Assembly (NCBI GenBank): GCA_017643215.1
Contig: JAEPNV010000015.1
Span: forward strand, 61,162 to 125,161
Reading direction: 5' to 3'
Length of the DNA: 64,000 nucleotides
From: Roseibium sp.
GTDB lineage: Bacteria; Pseudomonadota; Alphaproteobacteria; Rhizobiales; Stappiaceae
Positions within the stretch are counted from its first letter, which is position 1; each line of letters begins with the position of its first letter. Under the pieces are notes generated by a model. The model searched no databases, had not been told where the DNA came from, and worked only from the letters and a program-made list of their open reading frames with translations. Below are positions 18,632 through 27,783 of the stretch, piece by piece. The position numbers were made by a program, and so were the translations under genes.

Positions 18632-19360
18632 TTACGTCGCCGCCAGGATCGTCTTGACCTTCTGACAGTACCGGCGGCTGATCGGGTTCATCCGTTTGGC
18701 AAAGTGGCCGGCATTGTAGCGAAGGATGGTTCCGCACAGGTCGCCGTTGGCGCGCACATGTGCCCCGGCCAGATAGCGCATGCCCCATTCCAGGTTCGTT
18801 TTCGGGTCGTAGAGCGCTTTGACGGAGCCACGATACCCAAGACCCCGCGCTGTCGCCGGCTTGATTTGCATCAGGCCCACTTCGCCGGCGCGGCCGCGCG
18901 CCCGCGAGTTGAAATTGCTTTCCACCTGTACAACGGCTTTGGCGATTTTGATGGGTACGCCGTGTTTTTTGGCCGCCGCCCGGATCAGGTCACTGTATTT
19001 GGCCGATCCGGTCCCGGCCCCGGCGGCCCGTGATTTCGATTTTGCGGTCTTGCGGGTCTTCTCGGATTTCCTGGCGGCCGGTTTCTGTGCCTGGTCTTGA
19101 TCGTTTCGGGACGCTCCATCCGCGGATGTCCCATCCCCGGCAGTCGGCGCGACGTTGACGACGCGCAGCACATCGCCTGCCCGTGCATCGGCATTGAGGA
19201 TCTTGCCCATATTGCCGGTCTTGGACGCTCCGGCGCTGCGTTCCACAGGCGCTGGCCGGACCGGATCCCCGGCCGTGTCAGCGCGTGCCGCGCCAGAAAA
19301 GGCTGATGTGCCAATGATGAGGCACAGTGCGCCCGTGAAGTGTTTTGCAGACCGCCACAT
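18632..19360 (-). CDS. Lytic transglycosylase SLT domain protein
   Basis: 242 residues from the chosen ATG (MWRSAKHFTG), where a signal peptide ending SGAARA begins; the frame extends 20 codons further to an ATG at 19420 without a better ribosome binding site. A basic, Ala/Lys-rich linker leads to a C-terminal SLT fold: YSDLIRAAAKKHGVPIKIAKAVVQVESNFN supplies the catalytic Glu (VESNFN), then GLMQIKPATARGLGY and NLEWGMRYLA. Cleaves the MurNAc-GlcNAc bond with 1,6-anhydro formation in the periplasm. Its neighbours on the same strand, the amidase gene and djlA-like gene, end about 300 bases upstream. Confidence 0.9.
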   Translation of the reverse strand: MWRSAKHFTGALCLIIGTSAFSGAARADTAGDPVRPAPVERSAGASKTGNMGKILNADARAGDVLRVVNVAPTAGDGTSADGASRNDQDQAQKPAARKSEKTRKTAKSKSRAAGAGTGSAKYSDLIRAAAKKHGVPIKIAKAVVQVESNFNSRARGRAGEVGLMQIKPATARGLGYRGSVKALYDPKTNLEWGMRYLAGAHVRANGDLCGTILRYNAGHFAKRMNPISRRYCQKVKTILAAT

Positions 19361-19659
19361 GTGCCGAGCCCTTTTTGTTGGTTTGTATTGTTTTGAGAGT
19401 GTTTTTCGGCGGCGAGACATGACCGGCCACCGGGGCGAAAATCAGCCAGGAAAAATCACGAAATATTTCAGTTTATTTCAGGAATTGTGCCAAAATTGAC
19501 GGTTCAAACCGGTAAATCCCGCATATTTTGCCGAGAATATGACGTTTGCTGGACAAAACCGGGCGACCCGGTGGCAACTCGCGGCACCATCAAGGCGCGG
19601 GGCTTCCTCTGGCCGATGAAACCGGGCCAGTATTGCGGCTTAAAAGCGTGAAGCGACGC

Positions 19660-20418
19660 TCAGCCGGAAAGCGACGGCAAACCAGCCAGCAGTGCATGGA
19701 GTGTTTTCACGGTGGAGGCGTCCACCACGCCATCAACGCGTTCCGGTCTGAAATGGCGCTGGAACGCCGTGACCGCGAGCCGTGTCGTCGTGTCGAACTG
19801 TCCGGTGACGGTGACGCGATATCCATAAAGCCCGAGCATCGACTGGATGGCTTCGACCGGCTGGCCGCTTTCGCCTTCCTGCATCAGGATCGCTGCCGTG
19901 GCCGGTACCGGCTCGACATAATGCCCGATGCCGTGCTCCGCCAGTTTGGCCCACGGAAACTTTTCGCCCGGATCCATCTTCCGCTCCGGGGCAACGTCCG
20001 AATGGCCAAGCACATGCCACGGCGCGATCCGGTGGCGGGCGCAGATATCCGCCGCCAGTTCGATCACGGCCGCGATTTGGACCGCTGGAAACGCCGGATA
20101 CCCTCCATCATGGCCCGGATTGGAAATCTCGATGCCAATCGAGCGGGAGTTGATATCCGTTGTCCCCTTCCAGACGCTTTTGCCCGCGTGCCAGGCCCGC
20201 CGCGCCTCCGGCACGCATTGCACGATGCCGCCGGCTTCATCGACCAGATAGTGGGCCGAGACTTCCGCGCGCGGATCGCACAGGCGCGACAGGGCCGCCT
20301 CGGTCGACTCCATTCCCGTATAGTGCAGGAGGAGCATGTCGATTTTGGTGTTTTCCGCCCGTTCGCCGTGGTTCGGAGACGGGTGCACCCGGGCCTTGAC
20401 CCGCGTATCGGTCCGCAC
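19660..20418 (-). CDS. N-acetylmuramoyl-L-alanine amidase (AmpD-like) with peptidoglycan-binding domain
   Basis: About 252 residues. Amidase_2 domain with Zn ligands visible in LLLHYTG, WHAGKS and the later HVLGHSDVAPERKMDPGEKFPW, followed by a PG_binding_1 domain (MLGLYGYRVTVTGQFDTTTRLAVTAFQRHFRPERVDG). No signal peptide, so probably a cytoplasmic recycling enzyme cutting anhydro-muropeptides, as in AmpD/AmiD. The proposed start is a GTG at 20418, two bases after the upstream djlA-like stop; an ATG at 20454 inside that gene would add 12 residues. The short spacing suggests one operon. Confidence 0.88.
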   Translation of the reverse strand: MRTDTRVKARVHPSPNHGERAENTKIDMLLLHYTGMESTEAALSRLCDPRAEVSAHYLVDEAGGIVQCVPEARRAWHAGKSVWKGTTDINSRSIGIEISNPGHDGGYPAFPAVQIAAVIELAADICARHRIAPWHVLGHSDVAPERKMDPGEKFPWAKLAEHGIGHYVEPVPATAAILMQEGESGQPVEAIQSMLGLYGYRVTVTGQFDTTTRLAVTAFQRHFRPERVDGVVDASTVKTLHALLAGLPSLSG

Positions 20419-20420
20419 GC

Positions 20421-21113
20421 TCAAAGGCCGCGTTCCGCCGCAATCTGTGCCCACGCCTCGTTCAACGCGGCAAGCCTGTCGTTGGCGATCCGTACGAATT
20501 CCTCCGGAACGCCGCGGGCGATCAAGCGGTCCGGGTGGGTGTCCTGGACTTCGCGGCGATAGTGGGCTTTCAATTCCGCATCGCTCGCCTGCGGCCCAAG
20601 GCCGAGGACTTCATAAGGGTTTCCCTTTTCCCGGACATGACGCGCCAGCACCTTGGCAAATTCCCGGTCATCGAGCCCGAACACCTTAGCGACCTGGCCA
20701 AGATAGCTGATCTCCGTTTCGTGCACGACACCATCCGCCTTGGCGATGTGAAACAAGCCGTCGAGAATGTCGAACAGGGTCTTCTTGTCGTACGGGAAAA
20801 GGTCCGCCAGTTTTTTGGCGTAGACCTCAAACCCGGCCACGTCCTGTTGCGCCAGGTCAAATAGCCTCGCGACGTTCCGTTCTTCGCCCTCAGGCACATC
20901 AAAAAGATCCTGGAACGCAAGCACTTCATCGGTCGTCACGACACCATCGGCTTTCGCCATCTTGGCCGACAGCGCGATCATGGCGACGGTAAAGCCGACC
21001 GAGTGGATTCCCTCCGGCCGGGACAATACGACCTGAACGAGTCGATCGATGATTTGGACCCCGCCAGTGCCTATGGCCGCGACGATACTGCCGAGACTGC
21101 TCCAAACGCTCAC
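20421..21113 (-). CDS. djlA: DjlA-like protein: TerB fold plus DnaJ domain
   Basis: 230 residues. An N-terminal tellurite-resistance TerB-type helical domain (GFTVAMIALSAKMAKADGVVTTDEVLAFQDLF and ILDGLFHIAKADGVVHETEISYL, two acidic half repeats) is followed by a C-terminal J domain (NPYEVLGLGPQASDAELKAHYRREVQDTHPDRL) with the HPD tripeptide that stimulates DnaK. E. coli DjlA has an N-terminal membrane anchor; here the short hydrophobic start is weak, so the protein may be soluble. The start codon has a typical position at the head of the djlA-amidase pair. Confidence 0.88.
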   Translation of the reverse strand: MSVWSSLGSIVAAIGTGGVQIIDRLVQVVLSRPEGIHSVGFTVAMIALSAKMAKADGVVTTDEVLAFQDLFDVPEGEERNVARLFDLAQQDVAGFEVYAKKLADLFPYDKKTLFDILDGLFHIAKADGVVHETEISYLGQVAKVFGLDDREFAKVLARHVREKGNPYEVLGLGPQASDAELKAHYRREVQDTHPDRLIARGVPEEFVRIANDRLAALNEAWAQIAAERGL

Positions 21114-21374
21114 CGGAGTTCCTTTGCTTCACGCACTGAATACCGCACCATTTGACGCCCGCCGGTTCACCGGTTGCGGTTTCCCGACGTCCGCTGACAT
21201 CGGCCGCGCCGCGTCAGGTAGGCCTCGTTGTTCACTCATATCGGCCTGAAGGCGGCTTGGAAAGACGCCGGTCCGCGGGACGAACGGCACTTGCCGCCCC
21301 AGCCGCCATCTTGGAGGATAGGCGCCGACATTCGGTCAGATGCGCACGGGCGTATGAATCCGGGAGGATTCACG

Positions 21375-21440
21375 ATGACTAAACCTCTGTGCCCTAGGGT
21401 AAGCCGCACCGGTAGTTTTTCAGAGCCTCTTGCCGCATGA
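21375..21440 (+). CDS. 21-codon leader ORF overlapping the GGDEF-EAL gene start
   Basis: ATG at 21375 with a strong Shine-Dalgarno GGGAGG eight or so bases upstream (21362-21367). It reads MTKPLCPRVS... for 21 codons and its TGA overlaps the ATG of the diguanylate cyclase/phosphodiesterase gene as ATGA (21437-21440). The larger gene lacks any visible ribosome binding site of its own, so coupled translation from this leader is likely. The peptide has no known relative and may matter only through its translation. Confidence 0.55.
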   Translation: MTKPLCPRVSRTGSFSEPLAA

Positions 21441-23497
21441 AGCAGACATCCGACCAGCGCAACGTGACGGTCTTTTCCGTGACCCTGGTGCTTATTTTGC
21501 TGCTTGCGCTTGGTGTTTACGCCAGCAACCGGCTTTTGACGCACTGGCTCTTGGTGCGCAGCCTCGATCAGACGATCACCCTGGTCCCGGTCGCCGTCGA
21601 CGGCGCGGGTCTGAGCGCGGAATTTGCCGCAAGCTTTGCCGGCCAAACCTCTAACGCGGGCGCAGCCGGGCTGAGGTTGTCGCTTGGCACGGCCGACACC
21701 ACGGAGCGGGCCGCAGATATGGACCCGGACCGGGTCATGTCGCCGCGCCTGCGCCAGGTCGTGTCCGCGGCCTTGAAACCGGCCCCGTTGCTGGCCGACC
21801 AGTATATTGGTTTTTCCGCGTACGAAGCGCATCCGGCGACTTTCCCGGCGCGGCTTCGGGCCGCGCTCCATGCAGGCACGGAGGACGGCAGCCCGGAACA
21901 TGTGTCGAAGAGCGCCGTCGCGACCGCGCTCGACAAGCTCGAGGATGCCAAGGATCCCTATTCGGTGATCGACATGCACTGGTGGGGCGGTATCAAACCC
22001 CTCACGTTGGCGGTGTTTCCAAGCCATGGTGAAGACGGCCGGACCGTCGGGGCGTTGGTTCTTTTGCTGAACCAGGAACACCTCATCGCCGGTTTGGAGC
22101 GGATCACCCGCACAGGCAGCGCGCTGATCGCGGCATTGTGCGGATTGTCGATCGTGTTTGCCGGATTGTTGTTGTGGCTCCGCTTCAGCGATCAGGTCAA
22201 GACCAACCGGGACATTGAATACCTGGCGCACCACGACACGCTCACAGGGCTTCCCAACCGGGCGGTCTTCAACGCGCGGTTGAATGAAAGCCTGCGGGTC
22301 GCGCAAGCCAAGGCGAGCAACATGGGCGTCATGCTGATTGACGTCGACAAGTTCAAAGACATCAACGACACCTACGGGCACGGCACTGGCGACATCTTTT
22401 TGCAGATCATTGCCGACCGGCTCCGGTCGGTCTTTGGGGAACACCTCGTCGCGCGCCTGTCCGGCGACGAATTCGCGGTCATGACCCAATCCGTTTCAGA
22501 TGTCGGCCGCCTGACCCGTCTGGCAGCAGACATGCTGGCCGCCACCGAAGATCCCTGCGTGATCGACGGCAAGGAGATCAAGATTTCGCTGTCCATCGGG
22601 ATCGCCCGGGCCAGCGACGGAAGCTGGCGCGCCTCGCGGTTGTTGCATTGTGCGGATCTTGCCCTTTACCGGGCCAAGCATTCCGGCCGTTCGACCTTTT
22701 CCTGGTATACGCCCGATATGGATGCCGACGCGCAAAAGCGGAAGGAAATCGAAGAAGGTCTCGTCAAGGCGCTAAAGTTCGACCAGTTCAAGCTCCTGTT
22801 CCAACCACAGTATTCGCTCGCTGACAACGAGCTTCGCGGCTATGAATCGTTGATCCGTTGGGAGCATCCCATCAAGGGATCGATTTCGCCGGACGTGTTT
22901 ATTCCGGTCGCCGAGGACACCGGCCTGATCGAAAGCATCGGAGAGTGGGTGCTGAACCGCGCGTGCATGGAAGCGGCCGGCTGGTCCGATCCGTCCTTAA
23001 GGGTGGCGGTCAATGTGTCGGGGGCGCAGTTCAAGGCCGGGGAGACCGACAAGAAAGTCGCCCGCGCCCTGCAGATGTCGGGGCTTGATCCGTCCCGGCT
23101 TGAAATCGAAATCACCGAAAGCCTGCTGATCTCCAATACGGACGCGGTCGTCGAAACCTTGCAGGAAATCCGGAAGATGGGCGTATCGATCGCCATGGAC
23201 GATTTTGGCACCGGCTATTCGTCGCTGAGCTATCTCAGCCGTTTTCCATTCGACAAGATCAAGATCGACCGATCGTTCATTCACAATCTTGGCAAGGATG
23301 CCGGAACCGATGCGATCGTCGCATCGATTGTCGGCCTCGGCCGGTCGCTGGATGTTCTGATTACCGCCGAAGGCGTGGAGAACGAAGAACAGGTTGTGCT
23401 GTTGCGCGCGGCCGGATGCCACCTTGTGCAAGGCTACCTCTACGGACGGCCGGCCACTGTGGAAAGCCATGAACTGAAACGCGCTCGGGCCAGCTGA
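21437..23497 (+). CDS. Membrane-bound GGDEF-EAL protein (cyclic di-GMP turnover)
   Basis: 686 residues. Two membrane segments (about 10-30 and 230-255) enclose a periplasmic sensor of about 200 residues with no recognised fold. The GGDEF domain starts at YLAHHDTLTGLPNR and has the active-site variant SGDEF, which is common among working enzymes. The EAL domain carries ESL in place of EAL but keeps Glu and Leu, NVSGAQF, EIEITES, MDDFGTGYSSLSYL and KIDRSFIHNL, so phosphodiesterase activity is expected. No HAMP or PAS domain is evident between them. Its translation appears coupled to the upstream leader ORF. Confidence 0.93.
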   Translation: MKQTSDQRNVTVFSVTLVLILLLALGVYASNRLLTHWLLVRSLDQTITLVPVAVDGAGLSAEFAASFAGQTSNAGAAGLRLSLGTADTTERAADMDPDRVMSPRLRQVVSAALKPAPLLADQYIGFSAYEAHPATFPARLRAALHAGTEDGSPEHVSKSAVATALDKLEDAKDPYSVIDMHWWGGIKPLTLAVFPSHGEDGRTVGALVLLLNQEHLIAGLERITRTGSALIAALCGLSIVFAGLLLWLRFSDQVKTNRDIEYLAHHDTLTGLPNRAVFNARLNESLRVAQAKASNMGVMLIDVDKFKDINDTYGHGTGDIFLQIIADRLRSVFGEHLVARLSGDEFAVMTQSVSDVGRLTRLAADMLAATEDPCVIDGKEIKISLSIGIARASDGSWRASRLLHCADLALYRAKHSGRSTFSWYTPDMDADAQKRKEIEEGLVKALKFDQFKLLFQPQYSLADNELRGYESLIRWEHPIKGSISPDVFIPVAEDTGLIESIGEWVLNRACMEAAGWSDPSLRVAVNVSGAQFKAGETDKKVARALQMSGLDPSRLEIEITESLLISNTDAVVETLQEIRKMGVSIAMDDFGTGYSSLSYLSRFPFDKIKIDRSFIHNLGKDAGTDAIVASIVGLGRSLDVLITAEGVENEEQVVLLRAAGCHLVQGYLYGRPATVESHELKRARAS

Positions 23498-23527
23498 CTC
23501 GTCACGCCGCCCCGCGGCGCCGACAGG

Positions 23528-24265
23528 TCAGGTCGCGGCCGTGAGATTGACTCTCGCCGACAGCTCCTTCGTGCTTTCCTTCCGCTCTGAATATCGCTCC
23601 ACAAGATAATCCGCGCGGCCACGTGTCAGCAGCGTGAACTTCATGAGCTCTTCAATAACGTCGACAACCCGGTCGTACAGGGCCGATGGTTTCATCCGGC
23701 CGGCCTCATCGAACTCGGAAAACGCCTTGGGCACCGACGACTGGTTGGGAATGGTGACCATGCGCATCCAGCGGCCGAGCACCCGCATCTGGTTGACCGC
23801 GTTGAAGGACTGCGATCCGCCCGACACCTGCATCAGCGCCAGCACTTTTCCCTGTGTGGGCCGCACGGCCCCAAGGGACAACGGGATCCAGTCGATCTGC
23901 GCCTTCATGATCCCGGTCATCGCCCCGTGGCGTTCAGGTGAACACCAGACCTGTGCCTCCGACCACATGCAAAGGTCCCGCAGCTCTTGGACTTTTGGGT
24001 GATCAGGGCCTCCATCATCCGGCAGCGGCAGGCCGGAGGGATCGAAAATCCGGATCTCCGCGCCCCAGGCCTCGAGCAGGCGCGCGGCTTCCAGGGCGAG
24101 AAACCGGCTGTAGGAGCGGGTCCGGAGGGATCCGTAAAGCAACAGCACCCTCGGCGGATGCGCGCAACTGTCCTGGGCGAACAGGCGATCGCGATCGATG
24201 GCGCGAAAATGCTCTGGCGCGACATTCGGCAGCCCATCCGTCACGGCGTGATCAGCCGCGCTCAT
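23528..24265 (-). CDS. arsH: Arsenical resistance protein ArsH
   Basis: NADPH-dependent FMN reductase of the flavodoxin-like fold that oxidises trivalent methylated arsenicals to less toxic pentavalent forms. 245 residues from the ATG at 24265 preceded by GGAGGG; the frame extends upstream inside arsC. Motifs: [16 protein letters not shown] for FMN phosphate binding, [48 protein letters not shown] as in characterised ArsH. It overlaps the end of arsC by 14 bases, giving arsR-arsC-arsH on one transcript. Confidence 0.93.
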   Translation of the reverse strand: MSAADHAVTDGLPNVAPEHFRAIDRDRLFAQDSCAHPPRVLLLYGSLRTRSYSRFLALEAARLLEAWGAEIRIFDPSGLPLPDDGGPDHPKVQELRDLCMWSEAQVWCSPERHGAMTGIMKAQIDWIPLSLGAVRPTQGKVLALMQVSGGSQSFNAVNQMRVLGRWMRMVTIPNQSSVPKAFSEFDEAGRMKPSALYDRVVDVIEELMKFTLLTRGRADYLVERYSERKESTKELSARVNLTAAT

Positions 24266-24671
24266 GATCGCCCTCCGGACGCACGACGTCGCCGTCTTCC
24301 TTGACAAATTCTCCAATTCCACCGTCAAGCAGCGCCAAGACCTTTTCCGAGGGCCGGCACAGGCGCACGCCCTTCGGGCTGACGACGATCGGCCGATTGA
24401 TCAGGATCGGATGGGCCATCATGAAATCGATCAGCTGGTCGTCCGACCATGTGCCCTTGTCCAGCCCCAATGCGTCATAGGGCGTGCCCTTTTGGCGCAG
24501 GAGTTCGCGCACGGGGATGCCCATCCTGCCGATCAGGTCGACGAGTTCCGCCCGGCTGGGGGGCGTTTTCAGGTACTCGATCACCACAGGTTCGGATCCG
24601 GACTGCCGGATCATGGCAAGCGTATTGCGCGAGGTTCCGCAATTCGGGTTGTGATAGATGGTTATCGTCAT
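24252..24671 (-). CDS. arsC: Arsenate reductase (glutaredoxin-coupled)
   Basis: 139 residues. Thioredoxin-fold reductase that turns arsenate into arsenite using glutathione and glutaredoxin. The catalytic cysteine is in [13 protein letters not shown] near the N-terminus, and [22 protein letters not shown] gives the arginines of the anion site. Its start overlaps the stop of arsR by 4 bases. The arsenite produced needs an efflux pump that is not present in this cluster. Confidence 0.95.
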   Translation of the reverse strand: MTITIYHNPNCGTSRNTLAMIRQSGSEPVVIEYLKTPPSRAELVDLIGRMGIPVRELLRQKGTPYDALGLDKGTWSDDQLIDFMMAHPILINRPIVVSPKGVRLCRPSEKVLALLDGGIGEFVKEDGDVVRPEGDHERG

Positions 24672-25021
24672 TCGATTGGGGCCTGTCTGTCCTCAAAAGG
24701 TGGTCTGATGTCTTGCAAGCCACGGCAGATGTTCGGATGACCTCCGCAACAGTCTTCCGTCAAAAAAACCAGCAAATCGCGCATTTTGTCGTAGCGGACC
24801 GAATAGAAGATGTGCCGGCCCGCACGGCGGGCCTTGAGAAGACCGCTGCGTTCCAAGCTCGACAAGTGAAACGACATGCGTGTTGGGGCGATCGAGAGCC
24901 GCTCGGCCACCGCGCCGGATGCCAGCCCGTCAGGGCCGGCCTTGACCAGCAGGCGGAACGCCGCAAGCCGGTCACCGTGGGCAAGCGCAGTCAATGTCTC
25001 GACGGCATGATCAATATCCAT
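24668..25021 (-). CDS. arsR: ArsR family metalloregulator (arsenite-responsive)
   Basis: 117 residues. Winged helix repressor: LTALAHGDRLAAFRLLVKAG start, recognition helix region LSIAPTRMSFHLSSLERSGLL, wing ARRAGRHIFYSVR. The C-terminal cysteines C91, C92 and C99 (CCGGHPNIC) resemble the arsenite site of the ArsR branch first known from Acidithiobacillus, rather than the ELCVCDL site of plasmid R773 ArsR. First gene of the ars operon. The short AT-rich upstream segment (25022-25086) probably holds its operator, but no clean palindrome could be assigned. Confidence 0.92.
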   Translation of the reverse strand: MDIDHAVETLTALAHGDRLAAFRLLVKAGPDGLASGAVAERLSIAPTRMSFHLSSLERSGLLKARRAGRHIFYSVRYDKMRDLLVFLTEDCCGGHPNICRGLQDIRPPFEDRQAPIE

Positions 25022-25086
25022 TCTGCAATACTACAACGATATTTGGAGAATGATAACAAAATTCACTGCGCCATTTGCTGCCGGGC

Positions 25087-25626
25087 TTACATGGCCGCGG
25101 CGGCCCGGGCGGCCTGATCATAATTGCCCGAGATCAGCCGAAGGGTCGCCGCCAGACGCGACAGTTCGGTTTCATCAAGTCCAAGGGCCTTTAAAGGCTC
25201 CACCAGCAACGCCTCGCGCAAACGGCGGTATTCCAGGCACGCGGCCTCCCCGGAGGGCGTGATTTCGGCGGTTTTTTCCTTGCCCTTGCGCCCGGACGAG
25301 ATGAGCCCGGCTTTTTCCAGCTTTTTCAGGGCGTAGGTCACCGTGTGGGTGTCCTCGATATTGAGCACCAGGCAGATGTCGGACAGGGTCTTGGAGCGGC
25401 CCCTGTGGTTGACCGAATGAAGGACCAGCACATCCAGCGGCCCGAGGCCCTCCTCGCCGCTCGCCGCCATGCACCGGACCATCCAGCGGTGATAGGCATT
25501 GACCATCATGTTGACGGCGAACTCGACCTCGGAAAGGGCCGGTATCGCGCCGGATGCCAGATGCGCGGCGGACACGACCGGACCGATGGATCCGGCGGGT
25601 TTGTGATCGGACGATTGGCTGCTCAC
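25087..25626 (-). CDS. MarR family winged helix regulator
   Basis: 179 residues. An N-terminal disordered tail, then a MarR-like fold: FAVNMMVNAYHRWMVRCMA dimer helix, LGPLDVLVLHSVNHRGRSKTLSDICLVLNIEDTHTVTYALKKLEKAGLI with the recognition helix, and the wing SSGRKGKEKTAEITPSG. It lies 25 bases after dctM on the same strand and is therefore likely the last gene of the TRAP transporter transcript. It is the only regulator gene in the locus and the best candidate to bind the palindromes at 28910-28929 and 29750-29771; this is inference. Confidence 0.85.
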   Translation of the reverse strand: MSSQSSDHKPAGSIGPVVSAAHLASGAIPALSEVEFAVNMMVNAYHRWMVRCMAASGEEGLGPLDVLVLHSVNHRGRSKTLSDICLVLNIEDTHTVTYALKKLEKAGLISSGRKGKEKTAEITPSGEAACLEYRRLREALLVEPLKALGLDETELSRLAATLRLISGNYDQAARAAAAM

Positions 25627-25651
25627 GAGGCCACCTTTGCAACTTGCGCCG

Positions 25652-26959
25652 TCAGTTCGACAGCATGGTATCCGGCAACCACAAGGCCAAGCCGGGGAAG
25701 GCGATAATCAGCACGACGGCGACGATCATCAACAAGAAGAACGGCAGCGCCATGCGGGCAACGGTGAAGATGTTGTGGCCGGTCATGCCTTGAAGGACGA
25801 ACAGATTGAAGCCGACCGGCGGCGTGATCTGGCTCATCTCCACGACCAAGACCAGATAGATGCCGAACCAGATCAGATCGAGGCCAGCCTGTTCGATCAT
25901 CGGCAGGATCACCGACGTCGTCAGCACGACGACCGAGATACCGTCGAGAAAACATCCCAGCACAACAAAAAACAGGGTCAGCGCGGCCAGCAGTTGCAGC
26001 GGGCTGAGCTCCATGGCCCCGATCCAGCCGGCCAATTCCCGGGGAATGCCGGTGTAGCCCATGGCAACGGTCAAGAACGCGGCGCCGGCCAGGATAAAGG
26101 CGATCATGCAGGACGTGCGGGTTGCGCCCATCAGCGCGTCGGCGAAACTCTGGCGGTTCAAGGTGCCGGACACCCAGGACAACAACAGGGACAGAACCAC
26201 CCCGATGGCGGCCGCCTCCGTCGGCGAGGCAAGGCCCGCGTAGATCGATCCGATCACCCCGATAATCAGGCCGATTACCGGAAACAGCCGCCGTGTGGCA
26301 TAGAGCCGCTGACCAAGCGGGATCTTGTTCTCCACTTCCGGCATCCTCGTGCGGTTCATGAGCGCCCAGACCGCGACATAGCCCATGAACAAGAGGCACA
26401 GCATCGCGCCGGGCAGGACACCGGCAACGAACAGGCGTGCAATCGATTGCTCCGTTGCCGCGCCATAAACGATCAGGATGATCGATGGCGGGATCAGCAA
26501 GCCGAGCGTGCCGGATCCGGCGAGCGTGCCGATGGCCATGCGTTCGTCATAGCCGCGGCCGCTCAGCTCCGGCAAAGACATGCGCCCGACCGTCGCCGTG
26601 GTTGCCGCGGACGACCCGGACACGGCGGCAAAGATGCCGCAGCCCAGAATGTTGACATGCAAAAGCCGGCCTGGAAGACCCCGCATCCAGGGGGCGAGAC
26701 CGGCGAACATGTCCTCCGACAGCCTTGATCGGAACAGGATTTCGCCCATCCAGATGAACATTGGCAGGGCGGTCAGATCCCACGAATTCGCCGCGCCCCA
26801 GACGGTCGTCGCCATCACCGGCCCGGCCGGCGCCGACACCAGGGCGAACATTGCCGCGAGCGCCACCGCGAACAGCGCCACCGCGACCCAAATGCCGGTG
26901 GCCAGGGCCGCCAGCATGCCAAGCCCCAAGACCAGGGCCACCACCGACAGATCCATCAT
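25652..26959 (-). CDS. TRAP transporter large permease (DctM type)
   Basis: 435 residues with about a dozen hydrophobic segments. Secondary transporter subunit that carries an organic acid with sodium, taking it from the periplasmic binding protein. Family marks: ALPMFIWMGEILFRSRLSEDMFAGLAPWMRGLPGRLLHVNILGCGIFAAVSGSSAATTATVGRMSLPEL, IPPSIILIVYGAATEQSIARLFVAGVLPG and EMSQITPPVGFNLFVLQGM. It overlaps dctQ by four bases (start 26959, dctQ end 26956). Confidence 0.95.
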   Translation of the reverse strand: MMDLSVVALVLGLGMLAALATGIWVAVALFAVALAAMFALVSAPAGPVMATTVWGAANSWDLTALPMFIWMGEILFRSRLSEDMFAGLAPWMRGLPGRLLHVNILGCGIFAAVSGSSAATTATVGRMSLPELSGRGYDERMAIGTLAGSGTLGLLIPPSIILIVYGAATEQSIARLFVAGVLPGAMLCLLFMGYVAVWALMNRTRMPEVENKIPLGQRLYATRRLFPVIGLIIGVIGSIYAGLASPTEAAAIGVVLSLLLSWVSGTLNRQSFADALMGATRTSCMIAFILAGAAFLTVAMGYTGIPRELAGWIGAMELSPLQLLAALTLFFVVLGCFLDGISVVVLTTSVILPMIEQAGLDLIWFGIYLVLVVEMSQITPPVGFNLFVLQGMTGHNIFTVARMALPFFLLMIVAVVLIIAFPGLALWLPDTMLSN

Positions 26960-27513
26960 TCCACCCCTTCGATCGGATCGGTCCGCTCCGCGGCCTCAAA
27001 ACTCGCCGGCCCGCCGAAAAGCATCGACACAAGATCGTCGAAAAGCGCGAGCGCGAAGACGCCAAGCCCCATTGTCATCACCGCTTGAGGGTAGACGAGC
27101 GGGATGGGAATGATCCCGAACGAGACCTCGTTGTACCGATGGCTGTCAAGGGTCAGGAGGCCTGCCTGCCAGGCGAAGAATGCGGCCAGCGCAAATCCGA
27201 TGGAAAGGCTCCAAAGATCCAGAAACCGCGCGATTTTGTCCGGCACCGCCTGGAGAAGGATCGAAACACGGATATGGTCCCCCCGCCGCAAAGTGCCGGC
27301 GAGCGCGAGAAACGACGCCCCGACCAGCAAGAACCCGGCGATTTCGGCGAGCGAAGGCACCAGCAACCCCCAGGGGTCCAGCCCCAGGGCCCTCCGGCCG
27401 CCGTCGATCAGCCGGCCGCCGACCTGCGCGACGACAAGCGTGGCGATCGCCACCAGGCAAGCCGCGGCAAGCATCGTCGCGGTTTTGTAAATCGCGTTTA
27501 AAACGGTGCGCAT
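26956..27513 (-). CDS. TRAP transporter small permease (DctQ type)
   Basis: 185 residues with four membrane helices, normal for DctQ. The family marks are the first helix pair and the LLVGASFLALAGTLRRGDHIRVSILLQAVPDK loop, which resembles the conserved R-x-G-x-H-I-x-V segment of these subunits. Pairs with the DctM-type subunit encoded next. The gap to the binding protein gene upstream is 270 bases and contains a dispersed repeat, so the three subunit genes are less compact than usual. Confidence 0.92.
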   Translation of the reverse strand: MRTVLNAIYKTATMLAAACLVAIATLVVAQVGGRLIDGGRRALGLDPWGLLVPSLAEIAGFLLVGASFLALAGTLRRGDHIRVSILLQAVPDKIARFLDLWSLSIGFALAAFFAWQAGLLTLDSHRYNEVSFGIIPIPLVYPQAVMTMGLGVFALALFDDLVSMLFGGPASFEAAERTDPIEGVE

Positions 27514-27636
27514 GATGCGCGCCCCCTTCGCCTTTGGCCGCGAATGTCTGCGACCGCGCGGCCGGTCGTGGCATTGGAGCAGACAGCTGACGACATCCGC
27601 CGACTAAGGTTGATGACAAACGACGGGTCTTGCGAT

Positions 27637-27715
27637 CGTCATGCTCGGGCGTATCCCGAGCACCCATAAACATCTGAATTATATGGATTCTCGGGACGTG
27701 GCCCGTGAATGACGA
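27637..27715. repeat. Dispersed intergenic repeat, family B
   Basis: Begins CGTCATGCTCGGGC, continues with GAGCACCCATAAACATCTGAA and TATGGATTCTCGGG, and ends GAATGACGACGG. The ends are inverted, so the element can fold. A second copy lies at 61549-61621 and a partial one near 61243. It lies between the genes for the binding protein and small permease of the TRAP transporter. Confidence 0.78.
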
Positions 27716-27783
27716 CGGCCTGGTGACGGTTCGTCAACACCTTGAGCCGACGGCCTCCCGCCGGCTGTCCGCACAATGGTGCC

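Noticed and set aside
21152..21382. Longer frames upstream of the GGDEF-EAL gene as coding genes
   Set aside because: Only the last 21 codons of one frame have a ribosome binding site and a defined context; the rest shows no protein character.
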